From Isoetes taiwanensis (Eukaryota > Streptophyta > Lycopodiopsida > Isoetales > Isoetaceae), in contig JAJEKV010000021.1 of assembly GCA_021234155.1 (NCBI GenBank), forward strand, positions 17,595,710 through 17,659,709: DNA of 64,000 nt, given 5' to 3'. Position numbers and translations under genes: made by a program. A model generated the notes under the pieces. The model was not told the origin of the DNA. It saw only the letters and a list, made by a program, of their open reading frames with translations, and did no database searches. Positions 22,441 to 34,644 of this stretch are shown here, one piece after another. Position 1 is the stretch's first letter; each line of letters opens with the position of its first letter.

Positions 22441-24175
22441 TTTTGGCTTTCATTGACCAAATTTTGCACCGACTTTGAACTCGAATATCTCAGAGATCTG
22501 AGCTCAGAATTGGCCAAAGTTTTCACCATTGCTTTCCAACAACTTTTCTCTATCAGTGTGAGTAATCAATAATCAAGAATCAATTTATCTCCGCATGCCA
22601 CCTCGATTTGAGTACTGCTACCATTTTCTAGAAATGGGAAAGGTATGAACATATGAACTTTTGAGCTATCCTATTGAAATTTTCTTGTATAGATTGATCG
22701 CCTTAAGTGATCTGGAGGTTCTAACCCCAATTTGACCATAGTTTCAAGTTGGCTTCTTGTGTTTGATTGTTAAGCCAGCCAGGTTGAGGGTCAACATTAT
22801 ATTAGGACATATTTAAACCTGTGTTAGTTGAAGTTGTGCAAAAAAACTACTTGATGATCCAAAAAACTACTTGCTGATTTTCTGTGACAGTTCACTGACA
22901 AAATTTCGGATCCACTTTAAACTCGTTTTTCTCCATCATCCCAGTTCCAAATTCGGCAAAGTTTTTTCCCACATGTTCCTACAACTTTTCTCTGATAGTC
23001 TTTTAAAATTCATGCAAAATTGTTTAGTTAAACTCGAGATATCATCATTTGAGTGTGCAGACATTGTTTTGTTCCAAGGTAGTGCACTGGCCAAATTTTC
23101 CTCCAACTTTGAACTCAATTTTTTTTTTTTTTGAAGAACTGTGTCAGCAATATATTAAAAGAATGGTAATGTTACAAAGCAAGTGAGGAGGAAGGTTCGC
23201 CCCAAAGATCATTTGATACCTCAACACTCCACAACAACCGCAACTACCTCATTTGCTTTAGGGATCCGCCATCACCATCTACCACACCCAAGAAGTGGTT
23301 GCCTTAAATGGAAAACTTTTTGCTCTACTAATCCGGGAACACCAAAAGCTTTGAAATAGCTTGTACCGAGTCGAGGAATCGAGAGGCCGCAGTTTCAATC
23401 TATTCGAAAAGATCCAAACAACCGCCGGCCGCTTCTAAATCAACCACACCAACCAAGCCACGTCTTCAGATCAAAGGCTTGCCGATAGTCTGAGATGCCA
23501 AGCACCGTGATATACATGAAGGAGCAATTGTTGGCTATTCAATCTCACCTGAAACAGCCCCGACCCAATCCCGAGGCAACCCGCAAGTGAGGGCATAAAA
23601 ACCGCACAATGCTCCACGGCCTCAACGATGAAGGCCACAACAAGGGCAAAGAGGGCTCACACCCGCCTAAACCGACTCACAAGGACATTCACCCCGATCT
23701 GGTGCACCACCGCCACAAAAGCACCCGAACCTTCCGGTGGGGAAGTGAGCTCCATGTCCACGCCCAAACCGAAAGCGCCATCGGAGAACCCGGAAGCCGC
23801 AGAGACCACTTGCCTGGAAGGGGCAGAGTGTCATGAATAGCCAACACCCGTAACAAGACCGCACAAAACAAGAAGATACAACATCCGGATGAACCTTCCA
23901 AACCCCGCACCACCACATCACCCCGAGGGACTATAGGTATGTGTAGCGGAATACTCCCCGCCACTTGTTCCCGTGATAGCCCTGGCCACCGCCCTTCAGC
24001 GGAAAAGCGAAGCTCGAAAGAACTCCCCACGAAGCTAGCTGACCATCCCAATACCAATCCTCCAAGGTGAGCCAAATTTTTTCATACATTTCACTACAAC
24101 TTTTCGCTGGTTCTCCTCCAAAAATCATTTGAACAAGATCAACGCAGCTCGAGATATTTAGATCTGAGTGCAACT
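22440..24175. repeat. Thrice-repeated CCAAATTTT...ACTTTGAACTC module split by a LINE-like insertion
   Basis: The sequence GACCAAATTTTGCACCGACT with TTGAACTCGAATATCTC (22456-22492) recurs in altered form at about 22897-22930 and 23091-23117. A further version with CCAAATTTTTTCAT and CTCGAGATATT lies near 24070-24155. Each copy is followed by a (C/A)(T/A)ACAACTTTTCTCT phrase. Between the last two lies a GC-rich block beginning with a poly-T run at 23119-23132. It reads on the minus strand as TTAATATATTGCTGACACAG-type LINE 3' tail sequence, probably a 5'-truncated LINE of about 0.93 kb (to about 24065). Confidence 0.45.
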
Positions 24176-24326
24176 ACCTCATTTTGCTTTAGGGATCCTC
24201 ATGTAATTGATGCCTTTTTGCATACATTTGGATAAAGATTGGTTGCCTTAAATCCCGAGTAAAAAATGCTTTGTCGCTCTTTTGTTTGGATCCCATAGGC
24301 CAATTTGTCTGATGGAACGATAAAAA

Positions 24327-24362
24327 ATCTATTCTGTTCTATTCTATTCTATTCTATTCTTA
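24327..24362. repeat. (TTCTA)n microsatellite
   Basis: About six to seven copies of the pentamer TTCTA lie in a row. Confidence 0.85.
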
Positions 24363-24869
24363 AACAACCTGGAGGTTCTAACACACCATATCCATATAAA
24401 AGCATGCATATGAACTAACACACCTAAGAAGTGTCACCTTATATACGCGTATCCCACAATGATTTAGTGGCCATGGGAGAGGAAGACAAGCCACATGAGT
24501 AAAGTTTTTAGAATGCATTAGAAATTATGACAAGGTCAATAATTCCAACTCTTTTGAGCGCTTCTATTCAAGACAATCTGTATACAATTAGCTCTTGATT
24601 TCTAATTGCCACAATGGAAGGAAAATAGATCCAAACCCATGTCCGTCAGTTCCTATTGCTTTGCGTCTTCAACTGCAACTTCTTGACCATGTCCCAAGTG
24701 CAAACGACCAAAACTCGATCTTCATAACGTAAACCCTACAATAACCTAGCACCACATATGGTTTACGTTTCAGAGGTCGAAACGTGGTTGTTTTTACAGA
24801 TAACTAGGTTGCAGATAACTACGTGCAGCACCATTTTTTAACATACATGCAATCCAATCATTACAGTTG

Positions 24870-25425
24870 GAGCCTAGGTGGCGTGTTTGAGCCACCTTCA
24901 CGTGGCATGGTTGAGCCAGCTTGGCATGTTGGAGCCTAGGTGGCGTGTTGGAGCCTAGGTGGCGTGTTGGAGCCTAGGTGGCATGTTTGAGCCACCTCGG
25001 CATGTTGGAGCCTAGGTGGCATTTTGGAGCCCACGTGGCATGTTTGAGCCACCTTGGCATGTTGGAGCCTAGGTGGGCATGTTTGAGCCACCTTTTCATG
25101 TTGGAGCCTAGGTGGCATGTTTGAGCCACCTAGGCACGTTCGAGCCTAGGTGGCATGGTTAAGCCACCTAGGCATGTTGGAGCCTAGGTGGCATGTTTGA
25201 GCCTAGATGGCGTGTTTGAGCCACCTTGACATGTTGAGCCTAGATGGCGTGTTTGAGCCTAAGTGGCATGTTGGAGCCTAGGTGGCCACCTTGGCATGTT
25301 TGAGCCACCTTGGCATTTTTGAGCCACCTTGGCATGTTGGAGCCTAGGTGGCATGTTGGAGCCATCTTGGCATGTTTGAGCCACCTTGGCATGTTTGAGC
25401 CTAGGTGGCATGTTGGCTTGCCTTT
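24870..25425. repeat. Minisatellite of CCTAGGTGGCATGTTGGAG-type units, in both orientations
   Basis: Roughly 20-base units alternate between GAGCCTAGGTGGCATGTT and GAGCCACCTTGGCATGTT. CCTAGGTGG and CCACCTAGG are near-complements, so the array can fold back on itself. At least twenty units are visible. The open frames in it (PPRLQHAEVAQTCH repeats) are by-products. It sits inside the CACTA element. Confidence 0.85.
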
Positions 25426-26039
25426 TCAAATATGTACAGTGGCAGCAACTAGTTGCTGTTGGTTTCTTGATGTTGGATTATGGCTGCATATGATTTAGCT
25501 GCATGTGCTTCGTTCATTGGAGCTTATTAGGTTCAGGCTTGGGCTTGATCGAACCACTGGCATGTGCACGTATTTGCACATTTTGGTGTATCCATTGTTT
25601 ATACGTGATAATTTAATGGTTTAACAATGGTTAAAACTTAAAAAAAAATACAAAAGGTTGCACTTAGACAGGGGCATTTTAATATTTCGTCTCAGGGGCA
25701 AAACATGGGTATTCTTAGCGCATGTGGGGGCATTTTAACAATTTGTGAAAATCTGGGGGTATTTTTATAATTTTCCCATAAAATAATGAATTTGCTAGGC
25801 GTGGAAAATAAAATAATATTTTATATATGGCGTGATTTTTTTGTCAAAAGGCGAGATAGACGGCCGCATTTATCTTGATCCGAAGTCCTTAGATCTTATT
25901 GATCTTTATTTAGCGGTTCAGATTAACTCAAAGATGAATGGTATAGATGTTGATCCTAGTCCTATGATATTACTGGCTACTAAAATGAAGGGCTGAGATT
26001 GAAATCCGAGATTATCCGGCCATTGTGCATCTTGTGTTT

Positions 26040-26870
26040 CTTTCTCCGCAGCTATGGCGCGGCGCGGTAGCGAAGAGAGGTGCTATGGTGATGGTAGTTC
26101 CGACTGGCCATGGTGATGGTAGTTCCGGCTGGCCATGGCGATGGCAGACCCGGCAGATCCGGATGGCTATGGCAATGGCAGATCCGGCAGATGGGCTATG
26201 GTGTGCTAGCGATGGCAAACAGGTTTTTTCCATTCTAGTTTTACCCTAAAAACAGGCTGGCAGCATTTCGGCCAAGATTTGATTCCCAAGGAGCTGGGCT
26301 TTGCTTGTCCTTCAAGGAATGCAGAAAAAGAGAAAGCAATGAGGGCTTCCGACCCAACTTGAAGCTCCAACTGTGCAAATCCGGCAGTCGACCCTACTTG
26401 AAGCTCCATTTGTGTTATTTTCAGATTCGTTGGAGCTGATGTTGTCTTTAATCTCAGGATCATCAGCATTTGAATGCCTAACCTGTTTTGTTAAAAGGAA
26501 GAATGAGAAGAGGCGACCACTTCACTGGCCGACCAGGATGCCATTGCTTTCTCTGCAACTCCTTCATTGGCCGACCACTACCAAGGTACGCTCTGATTTT
26601 TTATATTGGTTTTGCTTTGCTTTTGTGTTGATGCCTGCTAATTTCATGCCTTGCAGTGCTCTGCAGAATGAAATGCCAGTCGAAAAATTTGGACAGTTGT
26701 TATTTCTAAGACTTATTTCAATCTCAACGTCCCTCTGCTGAAGGCCTCCATCCATGTTCATGGCATCTCTGACAGTTTTACGGTAATGACCCTTCAAGAT
26801 CAGGTTAATGAGTTTCAAAGGCCATTGCAAAATCCAGAAGATTATCATACATCTGGAATCTTGTAAACAG
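26040..26870. other. CACTA interior with GGCTATGG/GATGGCAG repeats and short frames
   Basis: From 26090 to 26215 the phrases GGCCATGG(T/C)GATGG, TCCGGCTGG and GCAGATCCGGCAGATGGGCT repeat imperfectly. The following 600 bases contain open frames without recognisable domains and a possible splice donor at 26585 (AAG/GTACGC). I see no clear gene. Confidence 0.3.
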
Positions 26871-27159
26871 ATTGCAAATACAGTCTTTTAGAGGTCCAGT
26901 GGTTGAATAATAAAGACAAGAACAGAATGGTTTGAATGATTTGTATTTTATTTCCTTCTGTTTCTTTCATTCAATAAGGATGATCATATTATTTGTCTCA
27001 ATGCCTTTGTTTTACTATGAAGAATTCAAAATATTCACAATATACCTTCGTTTACAATCAAGAATTCGAAATATTCAAAATATATGAATGTCTTGACTAT
27101 TGAATAAGAGCTAAACAGCAACAAATACAATCCCCAAAGATAAAAGGAATAGGTTTGGT

Positions 27160-28690
27160 TTTTTGAACGAAACAATGTTAGAAAATTAAAAAAAAAAAAA
27201 GCATATCTCTTTTTTAAGGAAACAACGTTAGTAATTTAAAAAAACAACGTTAGATTGCTTAAAAGCATATATATTTTTGAAGGAAACAATGGTAGGTTGC
27301 TTAAAAACAATATATAGAAACCAAATTTGTACCCTAAAAAACCACACAAGTTTTCTACCTGTAATAACTACACTTAAAAACTACACCTTTCTACATGTGG
27401 ATATTTTTCTAAACTATGTTATTATATAGTAAAAACAACACTTGAAAACAACTACTATTCACTTGGATATTCTGTTAAACCACATGTTGATTTTTTAGTA
27501 AAAACAACTACTATCTTCAAAAACCATATGTTGATATTCTGTAAAAACACATGTTATTTTTTTAATAAAAAACAAAAAAAACACCACCTAAAAACAATGC
27601 ATTGATTTTTTTTCAAAAGGTTGTCAATTTTCTATGCATAGACTTTTTAGCCAAAAACTACATGTTGTTTCTAGCATTTTCGGAACAATACAACAGGTGG
27701 GCTTTAAGTGTTGTTTTTCTTCAAAAAAAGACAGCGAAAAACTACACATAGAGCGAAATTTGGGGTTAGTGTGATGCTCATTCTCTTGTAGTGGTTGGAT
27801 CTAACCGTTGAAGTTATTTTTCACTTAATGTAAAACAATACGATACATTCCCAAAGTTGAGCACACAAACAATATTCGTGTGGTGGAGCTTTTGCTTAAG
27901 AAATATCCTCAAAAAACCATACTTCCTTAAGAAATAAATTTGCAGTAAAAACTATGCCACTTTCAAAAAATCACACTTCTGAAAAAAAAAAAAAACCACT
28001 TAAAAACTACACTAAAAACCACACATCAAAAAACCATACTTACTTTAAAAAATAGCTACGTAAAAACTATACCTAGTTATATAAACCACAAAAAAAAAAA
28101 AATCATATTTCCTTAAAAATAGCTTCTTAAACACTACACCTAGTTATAAACTACACCACTTCAGAAAACCATACTTCATTAAAAAATAACCACTTAAAAA
28201 CTACACCCGCTTATAAACCACACTTCAAAAACCATACTTCTTTAAAAAAAACAGCTATTTAAAAACTACACCCACTTATAAACGACACCTCAAAAACAAC
28301 ACTTTGATTAAAAAAACCATACCACTTCAGAAAACCATACTTCCTTAAAAAACAACCACTTAAAAACTATACCTCCTTATAAACCACACTTCAAAAAACT
28401 ATACTTCCATAAAAAACGACTCTTAAAAACTACACCTAGTTATAAATTACACCTCAAAAAATAACACCTTCTTAAAAACAACACCCCCTCAAAAAAATAA
28501 GCAACACTTCTTTTAAAAAACGACACCACAAAAAAAAAAAAAAGACCACACCTTCAAAAAAAAAAAAACTATAGCTCCATAAAAAACTACACCGCCTCCT
28601 TAATAAAAACCACACCTCCACATAACCACATGTAGATTTTTTGGAACAACGACATGTTGTCTTTTTGTTACTGTTGTTTTTAGGTGTGGT
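27160..28690. repeat. CACTA right subterminal repeats
   Basis: Long arrays of AAAAACTACAC(C), AAACCACAC, AAAAACCATACTTC and CTTAAAAACTAC variants are the reverse-complement counterpart of 16444-17290. No gene is present. Confidence 0.85.
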
Positions 28691-28714
28691 CCCAGAATTG
28701 GGGTGGTAGTGTGG

Positions 28715-31600
28715 TGGCTCGCAAGTGGTACCGGATCCGCATAATGTGGAGCCGCCGCTATGTTCTTTGATCCGCATCAAACCATCGATTCTGAGGGAAT
28801 GTTGTCGACCATTCTCGAGGGCGACGGGTCTGCCAAAGCACTCCGCCCTCACGTGATCCCGTAATAAGCGGTCACCGGTTCTGCTCGCCGCTCTAGTGTG
28901 GAGGTCAGAGAATTACCGGGAGGGCGCCCATGAGCATCTCTGCCAGAAGTCCTGCTCGCCGCTCATAATCGAAGTCTCAACCGAGGACCCGGGCGAGGGG
29001 TGGCATAGTGGGGGTTCCCGCGCTCGCCAAACCAGGTCCAAATAAAGTGGGAGGTGATCTGAGTCGACCTCCTCATCCCGATCGGCGTGTGCCCACCCGG
29101 AACGACCGATGAGATGCATATCTTGGCGCAACTACAAGCACATAGTCCACCACACTAGACCCTCCCCGATTGTATCCGGGTCGCATGTGCACTTGCAGAA
29201 TCGGGCCACCGTGAAAGGCCATTGCAAATTATCAAGTCAAAATGCCACATAGCAGGAGCAACTGCCGCCAAAGCGAAGTGACCTGCCGTCATCCGACCCG
29301 TGGCGGGGCTACTGGGCGGGCGTAGTGCCTGCAGGACATCGTCGGCCGAGGGGGTCAAGTCGCATGGGCTGCTCTACTCTCGTCCGTGCATTGAAATCTC
29401 CAAGAAGGACGACCCTACCCAATCGCCGATGCCGCCAGATGTCATCATATAGATCGACATACGGGTCCATCCTATCCGCATCGGGGTGGCTGCGATAGAA
29501 GGTGCCGTCTCGCAGGAGGGAAATAACAGCGCCGTAAAAAGAGGGTTGCCACGGTATTATGCACACGAACCCGTATACCGGTTGTGTCCGTCACGTTTTC
29601 CGAGGGTAACCGAATGTGCCAAGGTTGTCCGTAGTAGCAAGCCACTCCACCATGACCCCCGCTGTCGCATGTATTGAAGACCGAGAAATGTTGGTAACCC
29701 TAAGAAATCAGGTAGCTCTGGCCCAAAGATGCTCCCATGTCTCCATGAGGAAGATGAGATCCATAATCGGCCGCCACGCGAAGTTGGGGGTGTCCCCCTT
29801 TGCCAAGGGAAGCCTCGACAATTCCATGAGACCACCCGGAGGCACAATTCCTATTTGTCGGCCAGGGATGGTAGGCGCGCAACCGAGTCGCTGGGGAGGA
29901 CGGGAAGCAGAGGTCGAAAGGAGAAGTAGATGGAGGCAAAGATGTGGTCAGAGGGCGTGGGCGCGAGGGAGCAGGAGTAGGAGCAGGAGAAGGGGGCCGT
30001 GGTAGTAGAAGCGTATAGGCCGCTGCGGTACCGCGGGTTGGGGCTGGGCTGGGTTCAAGCAGCAAGAGCGCTGTCGGAAAATGTGCATCCCGCCAACCCC
30101 CCCGCTGGCACCCCCTCGCTGGCGTAATGCCTCTCGACTCGACAAGCCCCCCGCCGTGCCTCCCCGCCGCGCAGAGACGGGTGTGAGGTCCCGGCCCACG
30201 CATGGGATGTCCCCTTCAACATCCGGCCCCGGCGCAATATGGCATCACGCACCCGTGCATCCGCGAACCGTGAATATGACAATGCGGTCACGGCCGGGGC
30301 CGAAAGCCCCATGCCGCTGCTCGAGAAATGTGAATCGCCTCGAATGTCATCCGACGGAGAATGTGTGTTCGGATGTTGTGGGCTTAGACTCTCCCCGCTG
30401 CTCGCATGCCTCGAACTACAGTGGGGACAGGCTCTCCGCCCGCGCCCCGGAGTTCCCCGCGGCCCGCGGGGTCCAAGGTGGGCTGGGGCCGGGTCCCGTG
30501 GCCGGGGGTGGTGGTGGTGGCCGGGATGGCGGGAGTGACCGGAGTGGCCGGGATGGCGTGGAGTGGCTGGAGAGCTGGGCAAGAAGCGTGGGGGCGTGGC
30601 CGCCGGCTGCGGGAGGCCGCGGGCGGGATAGCGGTGCGAGCCGCGCTTCGCCCCTCGGTGGAAGTCGGGAGCACAGCTCTTGCAGAGCCGCCGCCGCTTG
30701 GCCATCTCCTCGCCGCGACCGGGCCGCAAATTTGACTATGAACCTCGGTGAGGGGAGACCCCGCTCGCCTGCGTGGGATGGTTGCCCGCAACCCCCGGAG
30801 CTCCGTGCTCGGTAGCGAGCGCGGCTCGAGCCCCAAAGACACGGGCGCCGAGGGTCGGGCTTGCTGTTCGATCTTACTACGAAGATCCCGGTCAGAACCG
30901 GGCTGTTCTGCAAGAGCAGCCTGTGCTCCGATGCCATGGTGGTGGTGGCCTCTACCTCGGATCGGGAAGCCGAGACAGCCGTGACCATCGTCTCCCCGCA
31001 TTGCGGCTCCCCTCTCCGTGTCATGGTGTCCGTGAGTGATGAACCGCGAGTCTAGGGCGGCCCGCATGTCGGGCCGACCTCTGCCCCCGGCCGCCGCTCG
31101 AAGTGTGCAAAGGCCAAGGCCATCTTCCACATGCGGCGGCGGGTCTCCCCAAGCCTTTGATACGGTTCTTCTCGACCCCGATTTGCCTTTTGAGCACATG
31201 GGATGCCGAGGACTCCATCTCCACGCCATACCCGGCCCAAAGGCACCGTTAGCCTCAATCACGAGCAATCGTTAGCCTCCATTCCCGCTTTGGCGTGGTT
31301 TCCAATTCTCTGCCACAGGGAGAGTTCCTATGTGTGGTCGAGCAATTAATCCCTTCCGCCGGGCTGGCCTCGGGCGAGGGGGCCTTAGCCTTAGCCCGAG
31401 CCTCCTTCTTCATGGAGGATGACTCTCCCCCGGCCCATGATGGCTGATCGGGACCGTTTAGGCGGCGGGCCCTCGCCTTTGTTTCCTGTGCCGCCCATCT
31501 TTCGCGGGCCATGACTCCCAAAGTTTGAGGGGTCCCCTCGGCCGGAAAGGGTGCCTAGAATTGAATTTGGGGACTCAAGAACGCTGGTGAGCACCTTTTG
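28715..31600 (-). pseudogene. LINE, 5' half: ORF1-like region and degenerate APE endonuclease
   Basis: On the minus strand, LRVVSWNCRGFPWQ (about 29840) is the start of an exonuclease-endonuclease-phosphatase domain. VVLLGDFNARTR (about 29420) is its GDFN motif. Upstream, 31270-30050 is Pro/Arg/Ser-rich and GC-rich, as in LINE ORF1 or the ORF2 leader, without a recognisable zinc knuckle in one frame. Frameshifts are frequent. The RT half follows beyond the CACTA element at 16432-14083. The base composition (GC-rich, CpG-rich) contrasts sharply with the surrounding AT-rich DNA. Confidence 0.78.
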
Positions 31601-33316
31601 GGCTAGTCAACGGAAACCCTAAGTGGTGGGTGGGGGTGTCTCTATGCGTTTAGCGAGCCCAAAGAACACTGGGGTGGGGGGTGCCCACCACCTTTGACTT
31701 TGACTTTGACCCTCGCCCTTTGCTTCTCATAGGTCTTTCCAAAGCTTTTGTACAACACGACACCATTTAACATGCCTTTGCTCTAATCCATCGCCTTCGC
31801 TTCTCATAGATTAGAATAGAACATCACTCACAATTATTGCATGCCAACCACCGCTTGGGTGTGGGGGTTTTGAGGGCTCCAAAGTCCGAGAGGGGTCTCC
31901 CGGGTGCCTCAAGGGTGCTTAGAATCCAGGTTTGGGGGCTCGGAAAAGCGGGTGGGCGCCTTTGGGGGTTTGGGGGTTTTGGGTCTAGAGAGAGATTGTA
32001 AACCCTAGAGAGAGAAAGCCGTAAATGGGCAAATCAAGGGGTCTATGCAAGGGGAGTGAGGGGGCTTAGGAGAGAGGGAGTTGGTTGTAGGAGGGCTAGA
32101 GAGAGGGAGCAAGGGAGGGAGGGATGTCAACAAGGGGAGTGAGGGCGCTAGAGAGAGGGAGCTGGGCGCTGTGAGGGCGCTAGAGAGAGGGAGTCGGGTG
32201 GAGGGCTGATGCTAGGGTCGAGACTTCAAACCAAAAAAAAAAATTGTGGCAATGGGGTGCAATAAAGCAATAAGGAATGAATGTTTCAAATAAATAGCCG
32301 TGGGGTACCTAAAAAAGAAAACGATATGTAAAGATGGTTAGGCAAAGCATGGCAAAAAGGCGGAATGAGAAAATAGCAGGACGTTAGGCAAGAAAATAGC
32401 AGGACGTTAGGCAAGATAAGAACATGTCAGAAAAAAAGGGGAAAATTTTTTTCCTTTCTTCCTTGGACGTGGGCGACAGTGGCTATGGCGAACAGGCATG
32501 TCTTGTTTCTCTTTCGACTGCATCCCTTTGGCTATAGAGATTTTAATCTTGCCTGAGGTTTGAAGCATATCAAAGGAAGCGTAACTGAGGCAAAGAAGCA
32601 GAGATGCATAAAAACGTAAACGCAGTTCGGGAAGTGGCTCAGTTTCTTGATTTTTATTTTGCGAGATCTTGGTGGGCGATGGCAGAAGATCAATAGTAAG
32701 GATAGGATATGGCAGAAGATCAATAGTAAGGATAGGATGTTTCTGGGCGGTCCTGTTTCTGGGCGGCAGTGGCTATGGCGTGACACGGTTGAATGATTTG
32801 CTTCTTGATCTCATCCTTTCTTTCTTTGCAGGGCTAAGCACAAAGGATTCCTTATTTGCTTTTCTCTTTTCTTGCAGGTGCGGCCAGCTTCAGGAACAAG
32901 TGGATTCCAGCAACAGGTCTGTTATGGATTCGGCAAACAGGCAGATATCATCATCCTCTTCTATCTCTCTTTTGCTTCTGGAGGGTTGGCTTCTTGCTGG
33001 CTCTCCATAAATAATCTGAAACAGAACACCCGCCTTCTTTGTTGATTCTTCTCTCTTTGCATTTTGATATTTCTGCAGGATTGAACACTAGAAAAAAAAA
33101 AAACATCAAGGATCAAGGATTCATAGCAGCACTTAGGCCTGGTAGAGATGAAGTTAGAGGCAAGGGAAAAAAATGGCAATGAAAACACAGATCCAAGAAA
33201 ATGGCAGGAAGTCACAATGAAAACACGGATCCAAGAGAATGGCAGGAAATCAGAACAAATCACTGCAGCACCAAAATAATCCTGGGAAGAATACAATCTC
33301 GGTAGGACCTCCATTC
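31600..33316. other. LTR-element interior, right part, low-complexity
   Basis: No gene is seen. 31990-32215 has repeats of GCTAGAGAGAGGGAG; 32690-32740 has two copies of GGCAGAAGATCAATAGTAAG; 32470 and 32761 share GGCAGTGGCTATGGCG-like phrases. The LINE 5' border lies somewhere around 31.6-32.2 kb and I could not fix it. Confidence 0.4.
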
Positions 33317-34000
33317 TGTTGGCGAATTTTTCACACAATCCCCAACAGGTGGCCTCAAAGGCAGAAATCAGGATCACTTTGGATGCTGCAATATGAAATC
33401 AGTGTGAAATAATAGATTTGAAGAGAAGAAGAATGACAGATGACTTTGGGCCCAAAGAAATTTCATATAAGCACAAACTTCAAATACAAGAGGGTCCCTC
33501 TATGTCTCTGAACCATGGAGGGGCCTTTGATCCAGTTCAAGGAGGAGCTGCCACCATCCCAAGAACTTGGAACAAGGCAAGAGGAGGAGCTCGTGCTCCT
33601 CAAGAATCTTTTATAAACATTACTTTTCATCTTAACCTTTCATTTTTTGCCTCTTAATCTCCACCTTTGTTCTTGCCTCTTCATCTCAACCTTTAATTTC
33701 GACCCCTTCATCTCCACCCTTGATCTTGCCTCTTTATCTCAACCTTTAATTTTTGCCTTTTTTAATCTCCACCTTTGATCTTGCCTCTTCATCTTAGCCT
33801 TAGATAATGTACCCCTCTTCAACCATTAAAAAATCTTAGAAGCCCTTAAATTTAAACCACTAGATCTAGGCCCTTTTTTTATTTTTTTGGTGTCTTAGAC
33901 CTTTACAACATTTAGGCTTTATAATCGACCTCCCCCTTCCAATGGTTCTCTTTCTTTTCTCTTCTTTCATGTTGACCGGGTGCCAAAAACCCGGTCAACA
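33317..34000. repeat. 3'-side LTR (684 bp)
   Basis: Nearly identical to 12968-13651. The differences I see by eye are near the start (2), in the MKRRRMT-like frame region (3), at GATCTT/GTTCTT, GTGCC/GTGTC and AATTG/AATGG. It is followed directly by the ACATT target duplication. Confidence 0.92.
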
Positions 34001-34601
34001 ACATTGTGTGTCTGCTATTAATCCAACTGATCCAACACTTGCCATGTATAGATCCCTGTCATGTTTTTGCAATGGTTGCTTGAATTTCAGATGGGGAGAA
34101 TGTGAGAATCTCCAGCATTGTGGTGCGTGGAAGCTGCACAAACTGGAGCCTAGTTCGGCCCAGGTCGACGAACAAGAAGAGCTAGTTGGTTTTTATGCAG
34201 CTGATGAGCAAGAACTATCCGATGTATTCCAAATTGGAGACATATTTGCATCTTTTGCTGCTCCAGGGAATCATGAAAATGTTCCATACTTCGTCCTCCT
34301 ATGCGTGACGAAGATGCATATTCTTCAGAAAGATGTGATTGACGACTATAAAAATAGAATGCTTGCTGGTGACAGGGTTATAGCTGGTCATTACTATCAA
34401 CTGCTACAAGGCACAAACCACAAGTACAAGTTGTTGGATGACAAAATAGTATTGGTACCAGCTGAATCTGTAATTAGAGCAAAGTTCACGATGTAGCAGG
34501 TCAAGCATAAGTTGAAGGGGGCATGTACAGCATATATGATCACACGAGAGGTGCATGACATGCTTATATCAAGCCTGCCTGAGATTGTTGAGTGCACATG
34601 A
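34001..34601 (+). pseudogene. GGGTA-1 transposase, 3' part after the LTR insertion
   Basis: This continues the gene broken at 12967. It encodes YRSLSCFCNGCLNFRWGECE...HCGAWKLHKLEP, a second Cys-rich segment (CFCxxC...C...HCG). It continues with QIGDIFASFAAPGNHENVPYF and VIAGHYYQLLQG, ending SLPEIVECT before TGA at 34599-34601. The GGGTA-2 copy (41072-41635) is colinear to its last residues (NLPEIVESL). A TAG at 34494-34496 interrupts the frame 34 codons before the real end, so this part is also damaged. Confidence 0.88.
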
Positions 34602-34644
34602 CTAAGTTCTATACAAGGAACTTTCATATTCGCTATCATCTTCT

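Larger units (their letters stand above)
16436..28711. mobile_element. CACTA (En/Spm) transposon, 12.3 kb, inserted in the LINE
   Basis: The left end reads CACTACCACCCCAAAACTAGG at 16436. The right end, on the other strand, reads CACTACCACCCCAATTCTGG from 28711. The first 14 bases match exactly. TGG at 16433-16435 and 28712-28714 is the 3-bp target duplication expected for CACTA elements. About 0.85 kb at the left and 1.5 kb at the right consist of subterminal repeats. I see no TNP1/TNP2 transposase, so it is probably non-autonomous. The interior contains gene-like pieces, a LINE-like insertion and satellites. Confidence 0.92.
12968..34000. mobile_element. 21-kb LTR retrotransposon without visible gag-pol, inserted in the GGGTA-1 transposase
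   Basis: Two direct repeats of exactly 684 bases (12968-13651 and 33317-34000) begin TGTTGG and end CAACA. They are flanked by ACATT at 12963-12967 and 34001-34005, a 5-bp target duplication. By eye I count about 8 differences between the LTRs (near 1.2%), so the insertion looks recent. The interior belonging to the retroelement is only about 2-2.5 kb once the nested LINE and CACTA are set aside. I find no gag, protease, integrase or RT of LTR type, so it is a non-autonomous, LARD-like element needing enzymes in trans. I could not identify a convincing primer-binding site or polypurine tract. Confidence 0.93.

Noticed and set aside
24880-25425. Regular spacing suggested a CRISPR-like array
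   Set aside because: There are no unique spacers; units are adjacent, vary in orientation and lie in a plant CACTA element.
14047-32280. Possible LINE target duplication ATAAGGAA near 14047 and 32270
   Set aside because: It lies next to a GGAA microsatellite and the LINE 5' end is undefined, so the match may be chance.
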